From Devosia sp. RR2S18 (lineage in GTDB: Bacteria > Pseudomonadota > Alphaproteobacteria > Rhizobiales > Devosiaceae): a stretch of 64,000 nt of DNA. The first letter of the stretch is position 1. The number at the start of each line of letters is the position of its first letter. Below are positions 44,568-53,254 of the stretch, in pieces. A model generated the notes under the pieces. That model did not search any database. It saw nothing but the letters and a program-made list of their open reading frames with translations, and was not told the DNA's origin. A program made the position numbers and the translations under genes. The DNA lies in the NCBI RefSeq assembly GCF_030177755.1, contig NZ_CP126539.1, positions 706,001-770,000 on the forward strand. The letters are read 5' to 3'.

Positions 44568-45467
44568 ATGGCCAGTCTTTTGCCGTTTAGTGGTCTTTGC
44601 GCCTTCCCTGTCACACCGACAGATAGTCAGGGGAGGGTCAACACCGAGATTCTATCTCGGCTGCTGGAGGCGCTCTGTGCTGCAGGCGTGGACTCCATTG
44701 GCTTGCTTGGTTCGACCGGCATCTATGCCTATCTGAGCCGTGACGAACGCCGCCGGGCCGTAGAGGCCGCAGTGGATTGCATCGGCGGCCGCATGCCTCT
44801 GATGGTGGGCATCGGCGCCCTTCGAACTGATCAAGCTCAGGACCTCGCGCGAGATGCGGAAGGCGCTGGTGCCGATGCGTTGCTGATGGCACCGGTTTCC
44901 TACACTCCACTCACGCAAGAAGAGGCCTACGAGCACTATCGCGCAGTGGTCGGGGTCGCTGGCTTGCCGTTGTGCATCTACAACAATCCAAGCACCACCC
45001 ACTTCAGCTTCAGCATCGATCTGCTCGAGCGATTGTCTAGTGTTCCCCGTATCAGGGCGGTGAAGATGCCATTGGCAGCAAAGGGTGACCTCCTCAGCGA
45101 AATCGCCATGCTGCGTGGCCGAACGCTGTTGGCGATTGGCTATAGTGGTGACTGGGGCATGGCCGACGCCTTCCTGGCAGGCGCAGACGCGTTCTACAGT
45201 GTTCTTGGCGGATTGATGCCAAGCCCAGTTATGGCGCTGGCCCGAGCTGCGCAGGAGGGCGATGTGGATCGGGTGCGTGCGATCGATGCTGAACTCAAGC
45301 CACTATGGGAAACGTTCAAGTCGTTCGGCAGCTTGCGTGTAATGTACGTCCTCCTCGATCTGCTCGGGTTTGGAAAACTCGAGCCGCCTCGTCCCATTCT
45401 CCCGCTCGAAGGACATCCTCGGGACCAGGTCTTGGGCGCCGCAGAACCTCTCCTGAAGTCAGTATGA
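44568..45467 (+). CDS. Dihydrodipicolinate synthase (DapA) family aldolase
   Basis: 299 residues from MASLLPFSGL, 2 bases after lysE. TIM-barrel lyase with GSTGIYAYLSRDER (in place of the usual GTTGE loop), catalytic Tyr in LCIYNNPSTT (about 139) and Schiff-base Lys in IRAVKMPLAA (about 165). The altered phosphate/pyruvate-loop residues make a role in core lysine synthesis uncertain; family members also split or make other 2-oxo acids. The context with lysE suggests amino-acid metabolism. A GCCGCT-AGCGGC hairpin at 45471-45486 may end the transcript. Confidence 0.87.
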   Translation: MASLLPFSGLCAFPVTPTDSQGRVNTEILSRLLEALCAAGVDSIGLLGSTGIYAYLSRDERRRAVEAAVDCIGGRMPLMVGIGALRTDQAQDLARDAEGAGADALLMAPVSYTPLTQEEAYEHYRAVVGVAGLPLCIYNNPSTTHFSFSIDLLERLSSVPRIRAVKMPLAAKGDLLSEIAMLRGRTLLAIGYSGDWGMADAFLAGADAFYSVLGGLMPSPVMALARAAQEGDVDRVRAIDAELKPLWETFKSFGSLRVMYVLLDLLGFGKLEPPRPILPLEGHPRDQVLGAAEPLLKSV

Positions 45468-45470
45468 AGA

Positions 45471-45486
45471 GCCGCTTCTCAGCGGC
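45471..45486 (+). terminator. Hairpin after the DapA-like gene
   Basis: GCCGCT, TCTC loop, AGCGGC, 4 bases past the stop. No T-run follows, so termination strength is uncertain. Confidence 0.4.
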
Positions 45487-45606
45487 GTGCAGATCGGCGT
45501 GGGGGACCGATCGCTCTAGCAACTGCTGAATGTTGGTCCGTTTACCCCCGCTGAATGGCGGTTTCAGCAGGCAGCAGTTTCACTCTGAACGGCAAAGATG
45601 GGGTCG

Positions 45607-45790
45607 TTAACTGAGATGGCTGAGCACGAAGTCCGCCCGCTCCACAACAGCAACCTTCGGCAGGACGAGCGTCTCGTATCCAAGTTCATTATAGGCCAAG
45701 AGGAGTCGGTCGTACTCGGCGATGGCCTCGGCCAGCCCATGAGGCTCAACTTTGCAATGTCTGACCAGTGCATGGTTGCCGAATGACGGC
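45607..45790 (-). pseudogene. C-terminal fragment of a second AAA_28-like ATPase
   Basis: Reads HGLAEAIAEYDRLLLAYNEL then GYETLVLPKVAVVERADFVL and SHLS, matching the last 44 residues of the ATPase at 42266-42796 (LAEAVAEYDRLLIAYRELGY). The similarity continues past the stop (GGGGTCGTTA). In-frame sequence is open only to about 45790, and no P-loop is present. Same orientation as the intact copy. Confidence 0.7.
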
Positions 45791-45839
45791 TAATGATCAG
45801 CTTCCATTGGCCACTTACGCACGCCGCAATGGTCCTTGA

Positions 45840-46376
45840 TCATCTCTTGATCCGATAGTGCGACTGCACAAGGCCAGACGGGAAGCTCGTTGTCGAGACA
45901 TGTTCGAGCATGACATCAGCATCGAGAGCGCCAAACAAGGGTAACCCTTCCCCGATCAGAACAGGGACGCGGCTGATCACCATGTCATCGATCAGTCCGG
46001 CCCGAAGGAAAGACTGGATCACGGCGCCGCCGTCGATATAGACGCCACGCCAACCACGCTCCTCAGCAATCCTCGTGGCTTCGTCGGGTGAAGCATTGAT
46101 GATCTCCACCTTGCTTCGAAGCGACTGAGGAACATCAGAGTTTGCGAGTGTGCGGCTCAGCACCAGCACCTTCTTTTCATAGAACCACGGCTCGATGTCT
46201 TTGACAGACTCGAATGTTCCGCGTCCCATGACGATGCCGTCAAGCTTGGCCATGTGAGCATTATAACCATGGTCTTCACCAAGGCTCGAGAACCCCGTCA
46301 GCCAGCCGATGTCGCCATCCCGCCGCGCGATGAAGCCATCCACGCTTGTTCCGATAAACACATGTCCTTTGGGCAT
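45840..46376 (-). CDS. RibD C-terminal/dihydrofolate-reductase-like protein
   Basis: 178 residues from MPKGHVFIGTSVDGFIARRD; longer frames lack coding character. RibD_C/DHFR-like fold: GIVMGRGTFESVKDI (about 50), VLVLSRTLANSDVP, VYIDGGAVIQSFLRAGLIDD (about 112), VPVLIGEGLPLFG. Stand-alone members are predicted NADPH-dependent reductases of unknown substrate, not proven riboflavin enzymes. Confidence 0.85.
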   Translation of the reverse strand: MPKGHVFIGTSVDGFIARRDGDIGWLTGFSSLGEDHGYNAHMAKLDGIVMGRGTFESVKDIEPWFYEKKVLVLSRTLANSDVPQSLRSKVEIINASPDEATRIAEERGWRGVYIDGGAVIQSFLRAGLIDDMVISRVPVLIGEGLPLFGALDADVMLEHVSTTSFPSGLVQSHYRIKR

Positions 46377-46720
46377 TGTGGAACTCCATTGTTGAAGGCC
46401 GATGGAGCTACCCGTTCCTCCTGTCAGATAGTGGCAGCAAAGTTGCCGCCGGTTTTGTAAGGCTCCATTCTTAGTTGCTCGCGGAAAGTAACTCCCGCTG
46501 CCAAGTAGCGGCATGTTCACGGGCGAAGTGGTCCGTTGCCCGAAAGAGAAAGATCCTGCCTGTTCCTCCACGGCGGCGATCTGCTATTCCCCGACGGCTT
46601 TAGCGAGAAGTAGCGATCCCTGACCACCCTTCAGTCCGACAACAACCCAACGTTTCTCGTTCGACAGCCTCGTGTCTTCCCTGAGCTCAAAGCCGATCCT
46701 TTCCATTGTTCCGCAACGAG

Positions 46721-46755
46721 AACGGCCCCGACCGGGGGCGCGGATCGGAGCCGTT
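46721..46755 (-). terminator. Hairpin terminator of the small gene upstream
   Basis: On the minus strand AACGGC-CCGA pairs with TCGG-GCCGTT (about 11 pairs, one wobble), starting 9 bases after the stop of 46764-46997. T-richness after it is weak. Confidence 0.5.
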
Positions 46756-46763
46756 GGACTGTA

Positions 46764-46997
46764 TCAGGAGGTCAGTCGCGCCATTGAATCGATGGCACCT
46801 GATTTGGGTTCCCGCTCCGGCAGCGGCCCGTAGAACGCGTCCTTCCAGAGCTGGATCTCCCGCACCCCCGCCGGTCGCCTGATCACCGTGTGGCCGACAT
46901 CATCGGAGTTCGCGTACCGCTCCCGCCCCGGACGAAATTGGGTTGCCGCAATAGGGGGAACGGGGGCCGAGTGGGACCGGAGTATGTGAAATGTCAC
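46764..46997 (-). CDS. Small hypothetical protein, 77 aa
   Basis: Not recognised. Residues 40-70 (RRPAGVREIQLWKDAFYGPL, PEREPKSGAID) look more protein-like than the start. No signal peptide. The hairpin directly past the stop supports a real gene. Confidence 0.35.
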   Translation of the reverse strand: MTFHILRSHSAPVPPIAATQFRPGRERYANSDDVGHTVIRRPAGVREIQLWKDAFYGPLPEREPKSGAIDSMARLTS

Positions 46998-47300
46998 ACT
47001 GGATGAAGACTTGGCTTCGTGTCCGCTTGCAGGCTTAAGTTCTACATTACCGGACTGCGGGAAAGGGGATCGCCTCCCGCCATCGGCTTATGACGGGAAC
47101 GGCACAGGCCACTATGCCGCGGCCCGTGACCGCCTGGCTGCGCAAAGGGAAACGGTCCTTTCCCGCTGATTAACTTTTTCTGCGGTATTTAATAGGCAGA
47201 AGCCCGGTCTCGGGCGCTGCGTCGGCCGAGGGGCAGACGTCTCCTGCAGTTGACCTTGAGGGGTCCATTGAAGTCGCCCTTTTGGGGCTAAGGTTATTCC

Positions 47301-49346
47301 ATGCTGAAGTTGAAGATCTCCACCCGCATCTACCTTCTGGTAGGGCTGTTTTGTGCTGCCATTGCCTTAACGGCACTTCTGACTGTGAAGGAGGTCGCTC
47401 AGACCCGGCACGAGATGCGCCAGCACGAGCTGACATCGATCACCCAGGCGGCCATGGCACTGGTCGCGGCGCAGCAGGCACAAGCGGCTTCGGGAACGGT
47501 CAGCGAAGAGGAAGCCAAGGCCAAGGCACTCCAGGCGCTGAGCGAGATTCGCTATCGCGGAAGCGAGTATATGTTCGTTCTCGATCTGTCGGGTCAGATG
47601 CTGATGCACCCGATCAAGCCCGAGATGAACAACACCAATCAGCTCGCACTTGAAGATCCCAACGGCAAGCGGCTCTTCGTTGACATGGTGGAAATCGCCA
47701 AGGCCCAGGGTTCCGGGTTCGTGGATTACCAGTGGCCCAAGGTCGGGCAGGACCATCCGGTCGACAAGCTCAGCTATGTGGAGCGGTTCTCCCAGTGGGG
47801 TTGGGTGATCGGCACCGGCGTCTATATGGACGAAATCTACGCCGAGAACGCCGCTTCAGCTCTAAAGGAGGTTGGCATTGCCGGCGTCATCCTGCTCGTG
47901 GTGGGCGCCGTTGCCGCGCTGATCGCCAGAACCATCACCAGGCCGATTACCGGACTGACCAAAATCATGGGCAAGATCGCCGGCGGCCAGCTCGACACTG
48001 AAGTGGAAGGCACGGCGCGGGGTGACGAGATCGGCGCAATGGCGCGGGCCGTTGAGGTGTTCCGCGAGAACGGCTTGCGCATCGCCGAAATGACCGCGGC
48101 GGAAGCCGCCCGTATCATCAAGGACCAGGAAGCCCGTGCCCAGATGATGGGCGAGCTTCAGGCAGCTTTCGGTGGGGTCGTCGGTGCCGCCGTCGCGGGT
48201 GACTTCTCCCACCGGGTGCCGGCCAGTTTCCCCGACAAGGAGCTCAACACGTTGGCCGAAGGCGTCAACGAGCTCGTCACGGTGGTCGACAAGAGCATCT
48301 CGGAGACCGGCCAGGTACTGGGCGCTCTCGCCCGTACCGATCTCACGCAGCGCGTCAAGGGTGACTACCAGGGCGCCTTGGCACAGCTCAAGACGGACAC
48401 CAATGCCGTGGCTGACAACCTCACCTCGATCGTCACCCAGTTGCGCAGCACCTCGCGCGCGCTTAAATCTGCCACCGGCGAAATCCTGGCGGGCGCCAAT
48501 GATCTCTCCGAGCGCACGGCCAAGCAGGCCGCGACCATCGAGGAAACCTCCGCGGCCATGGAGCAGCTGGCCAACACCGTGGGTGACAATGCACGCAAGG
48601 CTGGCGAAGCCGCCCGGGGCATCCAGTCTGCCGCCCAGCTGGCGGGCGAAGGCGGCGAGGTCATGAGCCAGGCGACGTTGGCCATGGAGCGCATCACCAC
48701 GTCCTCGGCCAAGATCTCCAACATCATCGGCATGATCGACGACATCGCCTTCCAGACCAATCTCCTGGCACTCAATGCCTCGGTTGAGGCCGCGCGCGCC
48801 GGTGAAGCGGGTAAGGGATTTGCGGTCGTCGCCATTGAAGTGCGCCGTCTCGCCCAGTCGGCCGCCCAGGCCTCATCGGAGGTCAAGCAGCTGATTGAGC
48901 AAAGCGCGACCGAAGTCAGCGGCGGCAGCAAGCTGGTCGACAGCGCAGCCGGCAAGCTCGCGGCGATCCTTGAGGCGGTCCAGGAGAACAGCCGCCTGAT
49001 GAAGGATATCTCCGCTGCCAGTGCCGAGCAGTCCTCGGCCATCGGGGAAGTCACCACCGCGGTGCGTACGCTGGACGAGATGACCCAGCACAACGCGGCC
49101 CTGGTGGAGGAGACCAATGCCGCAATCGAGCAGACCGAAGGCCAAGCCAGCGAGCTCGACCGCGTGATAGACGCCTTCAAACTTGATGATGCGGCGCCGA
49201 AGCGCGCCGTGGCCCCTGCTTCGCGCGTGGAACCGGCCAAGGGCGCTGGGATCAAGGCGCTGCAGTCGAAGGTCAAGTCGGCCGCCCAGGCCTATCTGAC
49301 TAATGGCAATGCGGCGCTTAAGCAGGACGACTGGAGCGAGTTCTAG
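47301..49346 (+). CDS. Methyl-accepting chemotaxis protein with periplasmic sCache-like domain
   Basis: 681 residues. TM1 about 9-29; periplasmic single-Cache-like domain about 35-185 ([35 protein letters not shown]); TM2 about 190-210; HAMP about 212-265 and a second HAMP-like segment; signalling hairpin with tip [20 protein letters not shown] (about 475); C-terminal tail ending QDDWSEF, a WxxF pentapeptide of the type that tethers CheR/CheB. sCache domains bind small organic acids and similar ligands. Stand-alone gene. Confidence 0.93.
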   Translation: MLKLKISTRIYLLVGLFCAAIALTALLTVKEVAQTRHEMRQHELTSITQAAMALVAAQQAQAASGTVSEEEAKAKALQALSEIRYRGSEYMFVLDLSGQMLMHPIKPEMNNTNQLALEDPNGKRLFVDMVEIAKAQGSGFVDYQWPKVGQDHPVDKLSYVERFSQWGWVIGTGVYMDEIYAENAASALKEVGIAGVILLVVGAVAALIARTITRPITGLTKIMGKIAGGQLDTEVEGTARGDEIGAMARAVEVFRENGLRIAEMTAAEAARIIKDQEARAQMMGELQAAFGGVVGAAVAGDFSHRVPASFPDKELNTLAEGVNELVTVVDKSISETGQVLGALARTDLTQRVKGDYQGALAQLKTDTNAVADNLTSIVTQLRSTSRALKSATGEILAGANDLSERTAKQAATIEETSAAMEQLANTVGDNARKAGEAARGIQSAAQLAGEGGEVMSQATLAMERITTSSAKISNIIGMIDDIAFQTNLLALNASVEAARAGEAGKGFAVVAIEVRRLAQSAAQASSEVKQLIEQSATEVSGGSKLVDSAAGKLAAILEAVQENSRLMKDISAASAEQSSAIGEVTTAVRTLDEMTQHNAALVEETNAAIEQTEGQASELDRVIDAFKLDDAAPKRAVAPASRVEPAKGAGIKALQSKVKSAAQAYLTNGNAALKQDDWSEF

Positions 49347-49537
49347 AAAGCCTTGTCTTCTATCCCGGCCAGCGCCCCTGGTCCGGATCGCGGGCTTCAC
49401 CTCTTTAACGAAAAGGCTGCAACGGGGTGGTAAGCGGATGGTCAGCTTCCAGAACGCCCGGCCAAAAACCGGACATTGCCTGAAGCAACAGTATGAGAGG
49501 TACCCATCGGAATGGACCAGAGGGCCGCTCCCGATAC

Positions 49538-50392
49538 TCAGAATGCGGTGGCAAGATAACCAACTGTTCCAGCCGCCAAGCCGCCCAGTAAGAGAGTGGC
49601 GGCAGCCCCTCGGTAATCCTTTGGTAGGAACGGAAATAGCTTGCTAGCACCTGCCATGACCCCGAATGGCGGCACCGCCCGCCAGACGTCATGAGCCACT
49701 TTCCGCCCGCCACTCCGAATCACACCCGGTAAATGACCGATTGCCTTCAGCAATGGCCAGAGCATGGCTGAGCTCTTGCCTTTGACGATAGCGCGTCCAG
49801 CTATCACCCTAGCAATCGCCCGCTTCAACCCGCCGGCGTCATTTGCCCAGTGAGCGCGAAACAGGATCCGACCTTCGGGGCTGAGAAGGTAGGCGGAGTT
49901 CGGCTTTGGTCCCAGGGCTCTGTGGAGGGTGCCGTCAAGATCATCGACGGCCGCCTCGAAATGAAAACCGTGGTGCTTCTTCAGGCGTTCAGCATGCCGT
50001 TTCTTTTCCGGGAAGGTTTTCGGCTGCGGGATGAGCTCGCCCGGGTGAGCCTCGCGGGTGTTCACCACGACGAACCGGACGTGGTCTCCGAAGCTCTTGT
50101 ACAGCTTGTTTAGAACTGGCCCGGAGCTCTCGGTGACGGGACATGTCAGCGAACCAAAGACCATCAGGACGGGCGTACTTCCCAGTTCCACGCTCCGGAA
50201 GCGTCCCCCTCCGATAATTGGAAGATCGAACGCGGGCACCATGTCACCCGGACCTGGATCAGATCTCTTGAAGGCCATGTCCTGCAGGATCAGTCCTGTT
50301 GTGAAAGTATCGTATTGGTACCGCTCATCCGAGCTGCAGTTCCTGCTGGTGACAAGTGAAGCCTGAGCCACTTCTTCGTTCTCCTGAGCCAT
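49538..50392 (-). CDS. Redoxin/deiodinase-like thioredoxin-fold protein
   Basis: 284 residues from MAQENEEV (five more from 50407). Thioredoxin-fold core: AFDLPIIGGGRFRSVELG, VLMVFGSLTCPVTESSGPVL with a single Cys in place of CxxC, then VVVNTREAHPGELIP, which resembles the deiodinase signature (AHP). C-terminal extension of about 90 residues with a glycine-rich segment (TLLLGGLAAGTVGYLATAF) that may be membrane-associated. Activity unknown; peroxide or thiol chemistry is the family norm. Divergent from a LysR-type gene 70 bases away that may control it. Confidence 0.75.
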   Translation of the reverse strand: MAQENEEVAQASLVTSRNCSSDERYQYDTFTTGLILQDMAFKRSDPGPGDMVPAFDLPIIGGGRFRSVELGSTPVLMVFGSLTCPVTESSGPVLNKLYKSFGDHVRFVVVNTREAHPGELIPQPKTFPEKKRHAERLKKHHGFHFEAAVDDLDGTLHRALGPKPNSAYLLSPEGRILFRAHWANDAGGLKRAIARVIAGRAIVKGKSSAMLWPLLKAIGHLPGVIRSGGRKVAHDVWRAVPPFGVMAGASKLFPFLPKDYRGAAATLLLGGLAAGTVGYLATAF

Positions 50393-50461
50393 CGACACCA
50401 GGAACATGGATGTGCAATCTTGCTACAGCAATTGCCATGTACGCACATCGGGTGAGCAGAT

Positions 50462-51303
50462 TTGCACAAGAATCCACTTCGGCTCGATCTCTCGCTCCTA
50501 GCTGAGTTCAGAACCGCATCAACCTTTAGCCAGGTTGGGCAGCGTCTTGGAATTGCCCACACCACCGTGTCACGGAAATACGGGACATGGAGGAGCACTT
50601 TGGCTCGAGTTTGGTGGAACGGGTTGGTGACAAAGTTCGCCTGAGTGAGGCGGGAGAGCGAGCTGCCGACGTGGCAGAACGGATGGAGCAGGAGCTTGCT
50701 GCGCTGGAAAGAGGGATTTCTGGTCACGATGACCGTCTCTCCGGACGCGATGAGCTAACCACCGTTGACCTGCTGGCGCAGCGCTACATGCCAAGTTTCG
50801 CTGAATTCAAGGAGCGCTACCCGGGAGTGGAATTCCTGATCTCCACTGATGTGGACGTGAAAAGTCTGTCCCGCAGGGAGGCTCAGATTGCTCTGAGGCT
50901 CACCAACGCGCCCGAAGACTACCTCTACGGGAGAGTCCTGGAGCGGCTCGAGTTTCACGCCTATGCTGCAAATAAATTCAAGCCAGGCGTTCAGCTCTCA
51001 TGTCTACCTTGGCTCGACTACTCCAGTCACCCCTGCGCGTCTCGTGCCGAAGACTGGATGCGCCGGAATGCTGGTGGAGCGTTAGCCTCCACGTTTGTTG
51101 GCACCCCATTGATGATGCTGCGTGCCGTTCAGCAGGGAATGGGAGCGGGCATGCTGCCAGCGGTAATCGGCGAGCAAGAGGCTGGTCTCCGTAGGCTCTC
51201 CGATGAACCGGCTTTCTCTCTCGATGTGTGGCTCCTCGCCCCCAGGGAACTCAGGCGAACAGCACGGGTAAGAGCATTGTTCGAGTGCTTGATTCGACTC
51301 TAA
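50462..51303 (+). pseudogene. LysR-type regulator, frameshifted
   Basis: The helix-turn-helix lies in the first frame from a TTG (LSLLAEFRTASTFSQVGQRL, GIAHTTVSRK); the rest continues in the next frame from RDMEEHFGSSLVERVGDKVR through the effector domain to 51303 (MMLRAVQQGMGAGMLPAVIG). One A is missing from the run at 50576-50578; with it, SRKIRDMEEHF would be restored. Divergent from the redoxin gene. Either a recent inactivating indel or a base-calling error. Confidence 0.8.
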
Positions 51304-51346
51304 CCACACAGCGCCTACGCGATCTGCTCCAGGGAGCTATCCATGG

Positions 51347-51670
51347 TCAGGCTTCGACCTGCTGCCTAAGGCGGCTCAGCATGCTGACGGCATAGGCAGC
51401 ATAGGGGCCGATCCAGCGCTCATGAATGGCATGGATCGGCAGGGCGTCGAGATGGTTCCAGCGCTCGCGGCCACGCCGCTCCGCCACCACCAGGCCCACC
51501 TCCTCGAGCACGCCGAGATGCTGCATGACGGTGCAGCGGTCCAGCTCTGGCATCTGCGCGCAGAGCGTGCCGGTCGTCAGCGGCTCCACTTTCAACAGGT
51601 CGATAATCCGGCGCCTCACCCGGTGGCTGAGCGCCCTGAAGATCAGGTCGTTTTCGTCTTCGGTTGACAT
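51347..51670 (-). CDS. ArsR-type winged-helix regulator
   Basis: 107 residues. Winged helix: FRALSHRVRRRIIDLLKVEP, LDRCTVMQHLGVLEEVGLVV (recognition helix), ERRGRERWNHLDALPIH. No CxC metal site. ArsR proteins of this group are typically encoded next to SRPBCC (AHSA1) genes, as here (divergent, 49 bases). The ATG overlaps a 20-base palindrome, so autorepression is likely. Confidence 0.9.
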   Translation of the reverse strand: MSTEDENDLIFRALSHRVRRRIIDLLKVEPLTTGTLCAQMPELDRCTVMQHLGVLEEVGLVVAERRGRERWNHLDALPIHAIHERWIGPYAAYAVSMLSRLRQQVEA

Positions 51671-51688
51671 GTTATATTTCTATAACAT
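51669..51688. promoter_or_regulatory. ArsR operator candidate
   Basis: Perfect arms ATGTTATA and TATAACAT with a TTTC spacer, covering the arsR ATG and 32 bases before the SRPBCC start. AT-rich in GC-rich DNA, typical of an ArsR-family operator. Confidence 0.65.
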
Positions 51689-51719
51689 ATGCTTCTGCCC
51701 GTCAAGCAGGAGGTGGGCA

Positions 51720-52178
51720 GTGGCGTACGAATTCAGGGTCAGCGGGCGCATCGCCAAGCCAGTCCGCGACGTATTCGAGGCTGTGGTCGAGCCAAAGCAA
51801 CTTTCAGGGTATTTCACGACCGGAGGCGCCCAGGGCCGGCTCGAAACCGGGGCGACGGTAACCTGGGACTTCCATGATTTTCCCGGAGCCTTTCCCGTCC
51901 AAGTGATCGAGGTGGAGCAGGACAAGAAGATCGTTCTGCGCTGGGGCGCCGCGGACGGACCCGACGACGGGAGGCAATACGAAACCACGGTGACCATGAC
52001 CTTTGAGGCGCTCGATGACGGCCGCACCCTGGTCGCTATCGCCGAAGAAGGTTTTCGCGACGGACCGGCGGGGCAAAAGGCAGCCTTTGGCAATTGCGAG
52101 GGCTGGACCGGGATGCTGTGCGCGCTAAAGGTCTTTGTGGAGCACGGCATCAACCTGCGGGCAGGGTTCTACAAGTGA
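51720..52178 (+). CDS. SRPBCC (AHSA1-like) domain protein 1
   Basis: 152 residues from a GTG with AGGAGGTG before it. START/AHSA1-like helix-grip fold: FRVSGRIAKPVRDVFEAVVE, QLSGYFTTGGAQGRLETGA, TVTWDFHDFPGAF, ALDDGRTLVAIAEEGF. Binds a hydrophobic ligand in this fold; the ligand is not known. Stop overlaps the next start by 4 bases (GTGA). Under the divergent ArsR regulator. Confidence 0.85.
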   Translation: MAYEFRVSGRIAKPVRDVFEAVVEPKQLSGYFTTGGAQGRLETGATVTWDFHDFPGAFPVQVIEVEQDKKIVLRWGAADGPDDGRQYETTVTMTFEALDDGRTLVAIAEEGFRDGPAGQKAAFGNCEGWTGMLCALKVFVEHGINLRAGFYK

Positions 52179-52651
52179 CTGGGCGCGTCGTAGCCATTGC
52201 GCAGCATGACTTCGGGAGACTGAGCGCCGATGAGGTATATCAGGCCTGGACCGATCCGGCCCTGCTGACGCGGTGGATGGCCGAGCACCTCAAAGAGCAG
52301 GATCCGGCAGCCGCGCTCGCGCGTATCGAGGTGAGTGCCGCCGTCGGCGGACGATTCTTCTTCGCCGATACTCGGGAAGGATCGGCAGCGTGGGGTTACT
52401 ATAAGGCGCTCGAGCGTCCCAAGCATATTGTCTTCAGCTGGTTCGTCTCGCCCGAGGAAGAGCAGGAAGACAATTCGGACGTCACTATCGAAATCACTCC
52501 GGCCGGGGCGGGATGCGCCGTCACCATCACGCACGAAATGAGCGACGAGTGGGCCGATTACGTAGACCGCACGGCAGCAGCCTGGCGCTCCATGCTGCAG
52601 GCGATGGACGGTAGTGCTGCCGGATCGTTGTCGAGTGGAGTCACCCCTTAA
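52175..52651 (+). CDS. SRPBCC (AHSA1-like) domain protein 2
   Basis: 158 residues from a GTG overlapping the previous stop. A second helix-grip domain: LSADEVYQAWTDPALLTRWM, GGRFFFADTREGSAAWGYYK, HIVFSWFVSPEEEQED, GCAVTITHEMSDEWADYV. Translational coupling suggests the two SRPBCC proteins work together. Confidence 0.85.
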   Translation: MTGRVVAIAQHDFGRLSADEVYQAWTDPALLTRWMAEHLKEQDPAAALARIEVSAAVGGRFFFADTREGSAAWGYYKALERPKHIVFSWFVSPEEEQEDNSDVTIEITPAGAGCAVTITHEMSDEWADYVDRTAAAWRSMLQAMDGSAAGSLSSGVTP

Positions 52652-52876
52652 TGCTCTGTGGCCGGCGACGCGGAGATTGCTTCCCAGGGTCCGGGTGGTT
52701 ATCGGCGAGTTTGTCCGGCGGACTCAGGCTGGGGAGTTGTAGCGGAGTAGAGGCGTGTTGCGGGTGGGTTTAGGACCGTCTCCCCCTGGCCCTTGAATGG
52801 CTGAAGATACACTGCTCCCGTCCGGTGGCTCTGCCACAAAGGAGACTGCCAAAGGCAACCGGCAAGAAATCACCGC

Positions 52877-53135
52877 TCACAGAGACAGCCGAAGCTTGGA
52901 GAGCTGATTGGCGATTTGCTCCAAAATTTCATCCAACGGCGTTGGGGTTATTCGGCATGAACCTGTAACCTAGACCGTTCGAGCTCTTAAGTACGTCCTC
53001 GGTCGACATGCTCGGGACCGAGAGCCCGATGATGTAGATCGTGGTACCGAGGTCCTTCGCCTTCGCGCAGGTGGCCAGTAGGCGTTGGTCCATTAGTTCC
53101 CGGAAGCCAGTCGTGCTGTCGCCTGGTTGGCTCAC
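52877..53135 (-). pseudogene. C-terminal remnant of a TadG/VWA-type pilus protein, frameshifted
   Basis: RELMDQRLLATCAKAKDLGT, TIYIIGLSVPSMSTEDVLKS and YRFMPNN match the end of VWA-containing Tad proteins (TadG-like: CxxxKxxGxxIYTI). After PNNPNA the frame shifts, and LDEILEQIANQLSKLRLSL follows, the usual TadG C-terminus (IxxxISxLRL). The N-terminal part with the membrane anchor and the rest of the VWA domain are gone. No other tad gene is in the window. Confidence 0.6.
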
Positions 53136-53204
53136 AACCTTTCAGAGACTTGCAAGCTTGGCTCTCAGCTGGTCGCGACCTCTCCTGTTCCAGGGTCGCG
53201 CCGG

Positions 53205-53234
53205 ACAAACAAAACGGCCCCCGATGGGGGCCGT
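53205..53234 (-). terminator. Rho-independent terminator
   Basis: On the minus strand ACGGCCCCC, ATC loop, GGGGGCCGT, then TTTGTTTG. It ends the gene at 53255-53920, 21 bases past its stop. The clearest factor-independent terminator in the window. Confidence 0.85.
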
Positions 53235-53254
53235 CATCGACGCTTATAGGTCGA

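Noticed and set aside
48365..49276. 303-residue minus-strand frame inside the MCP at 47301-49346
   Set aside because: Same type of antisense shadow of a coiled-coil gene.
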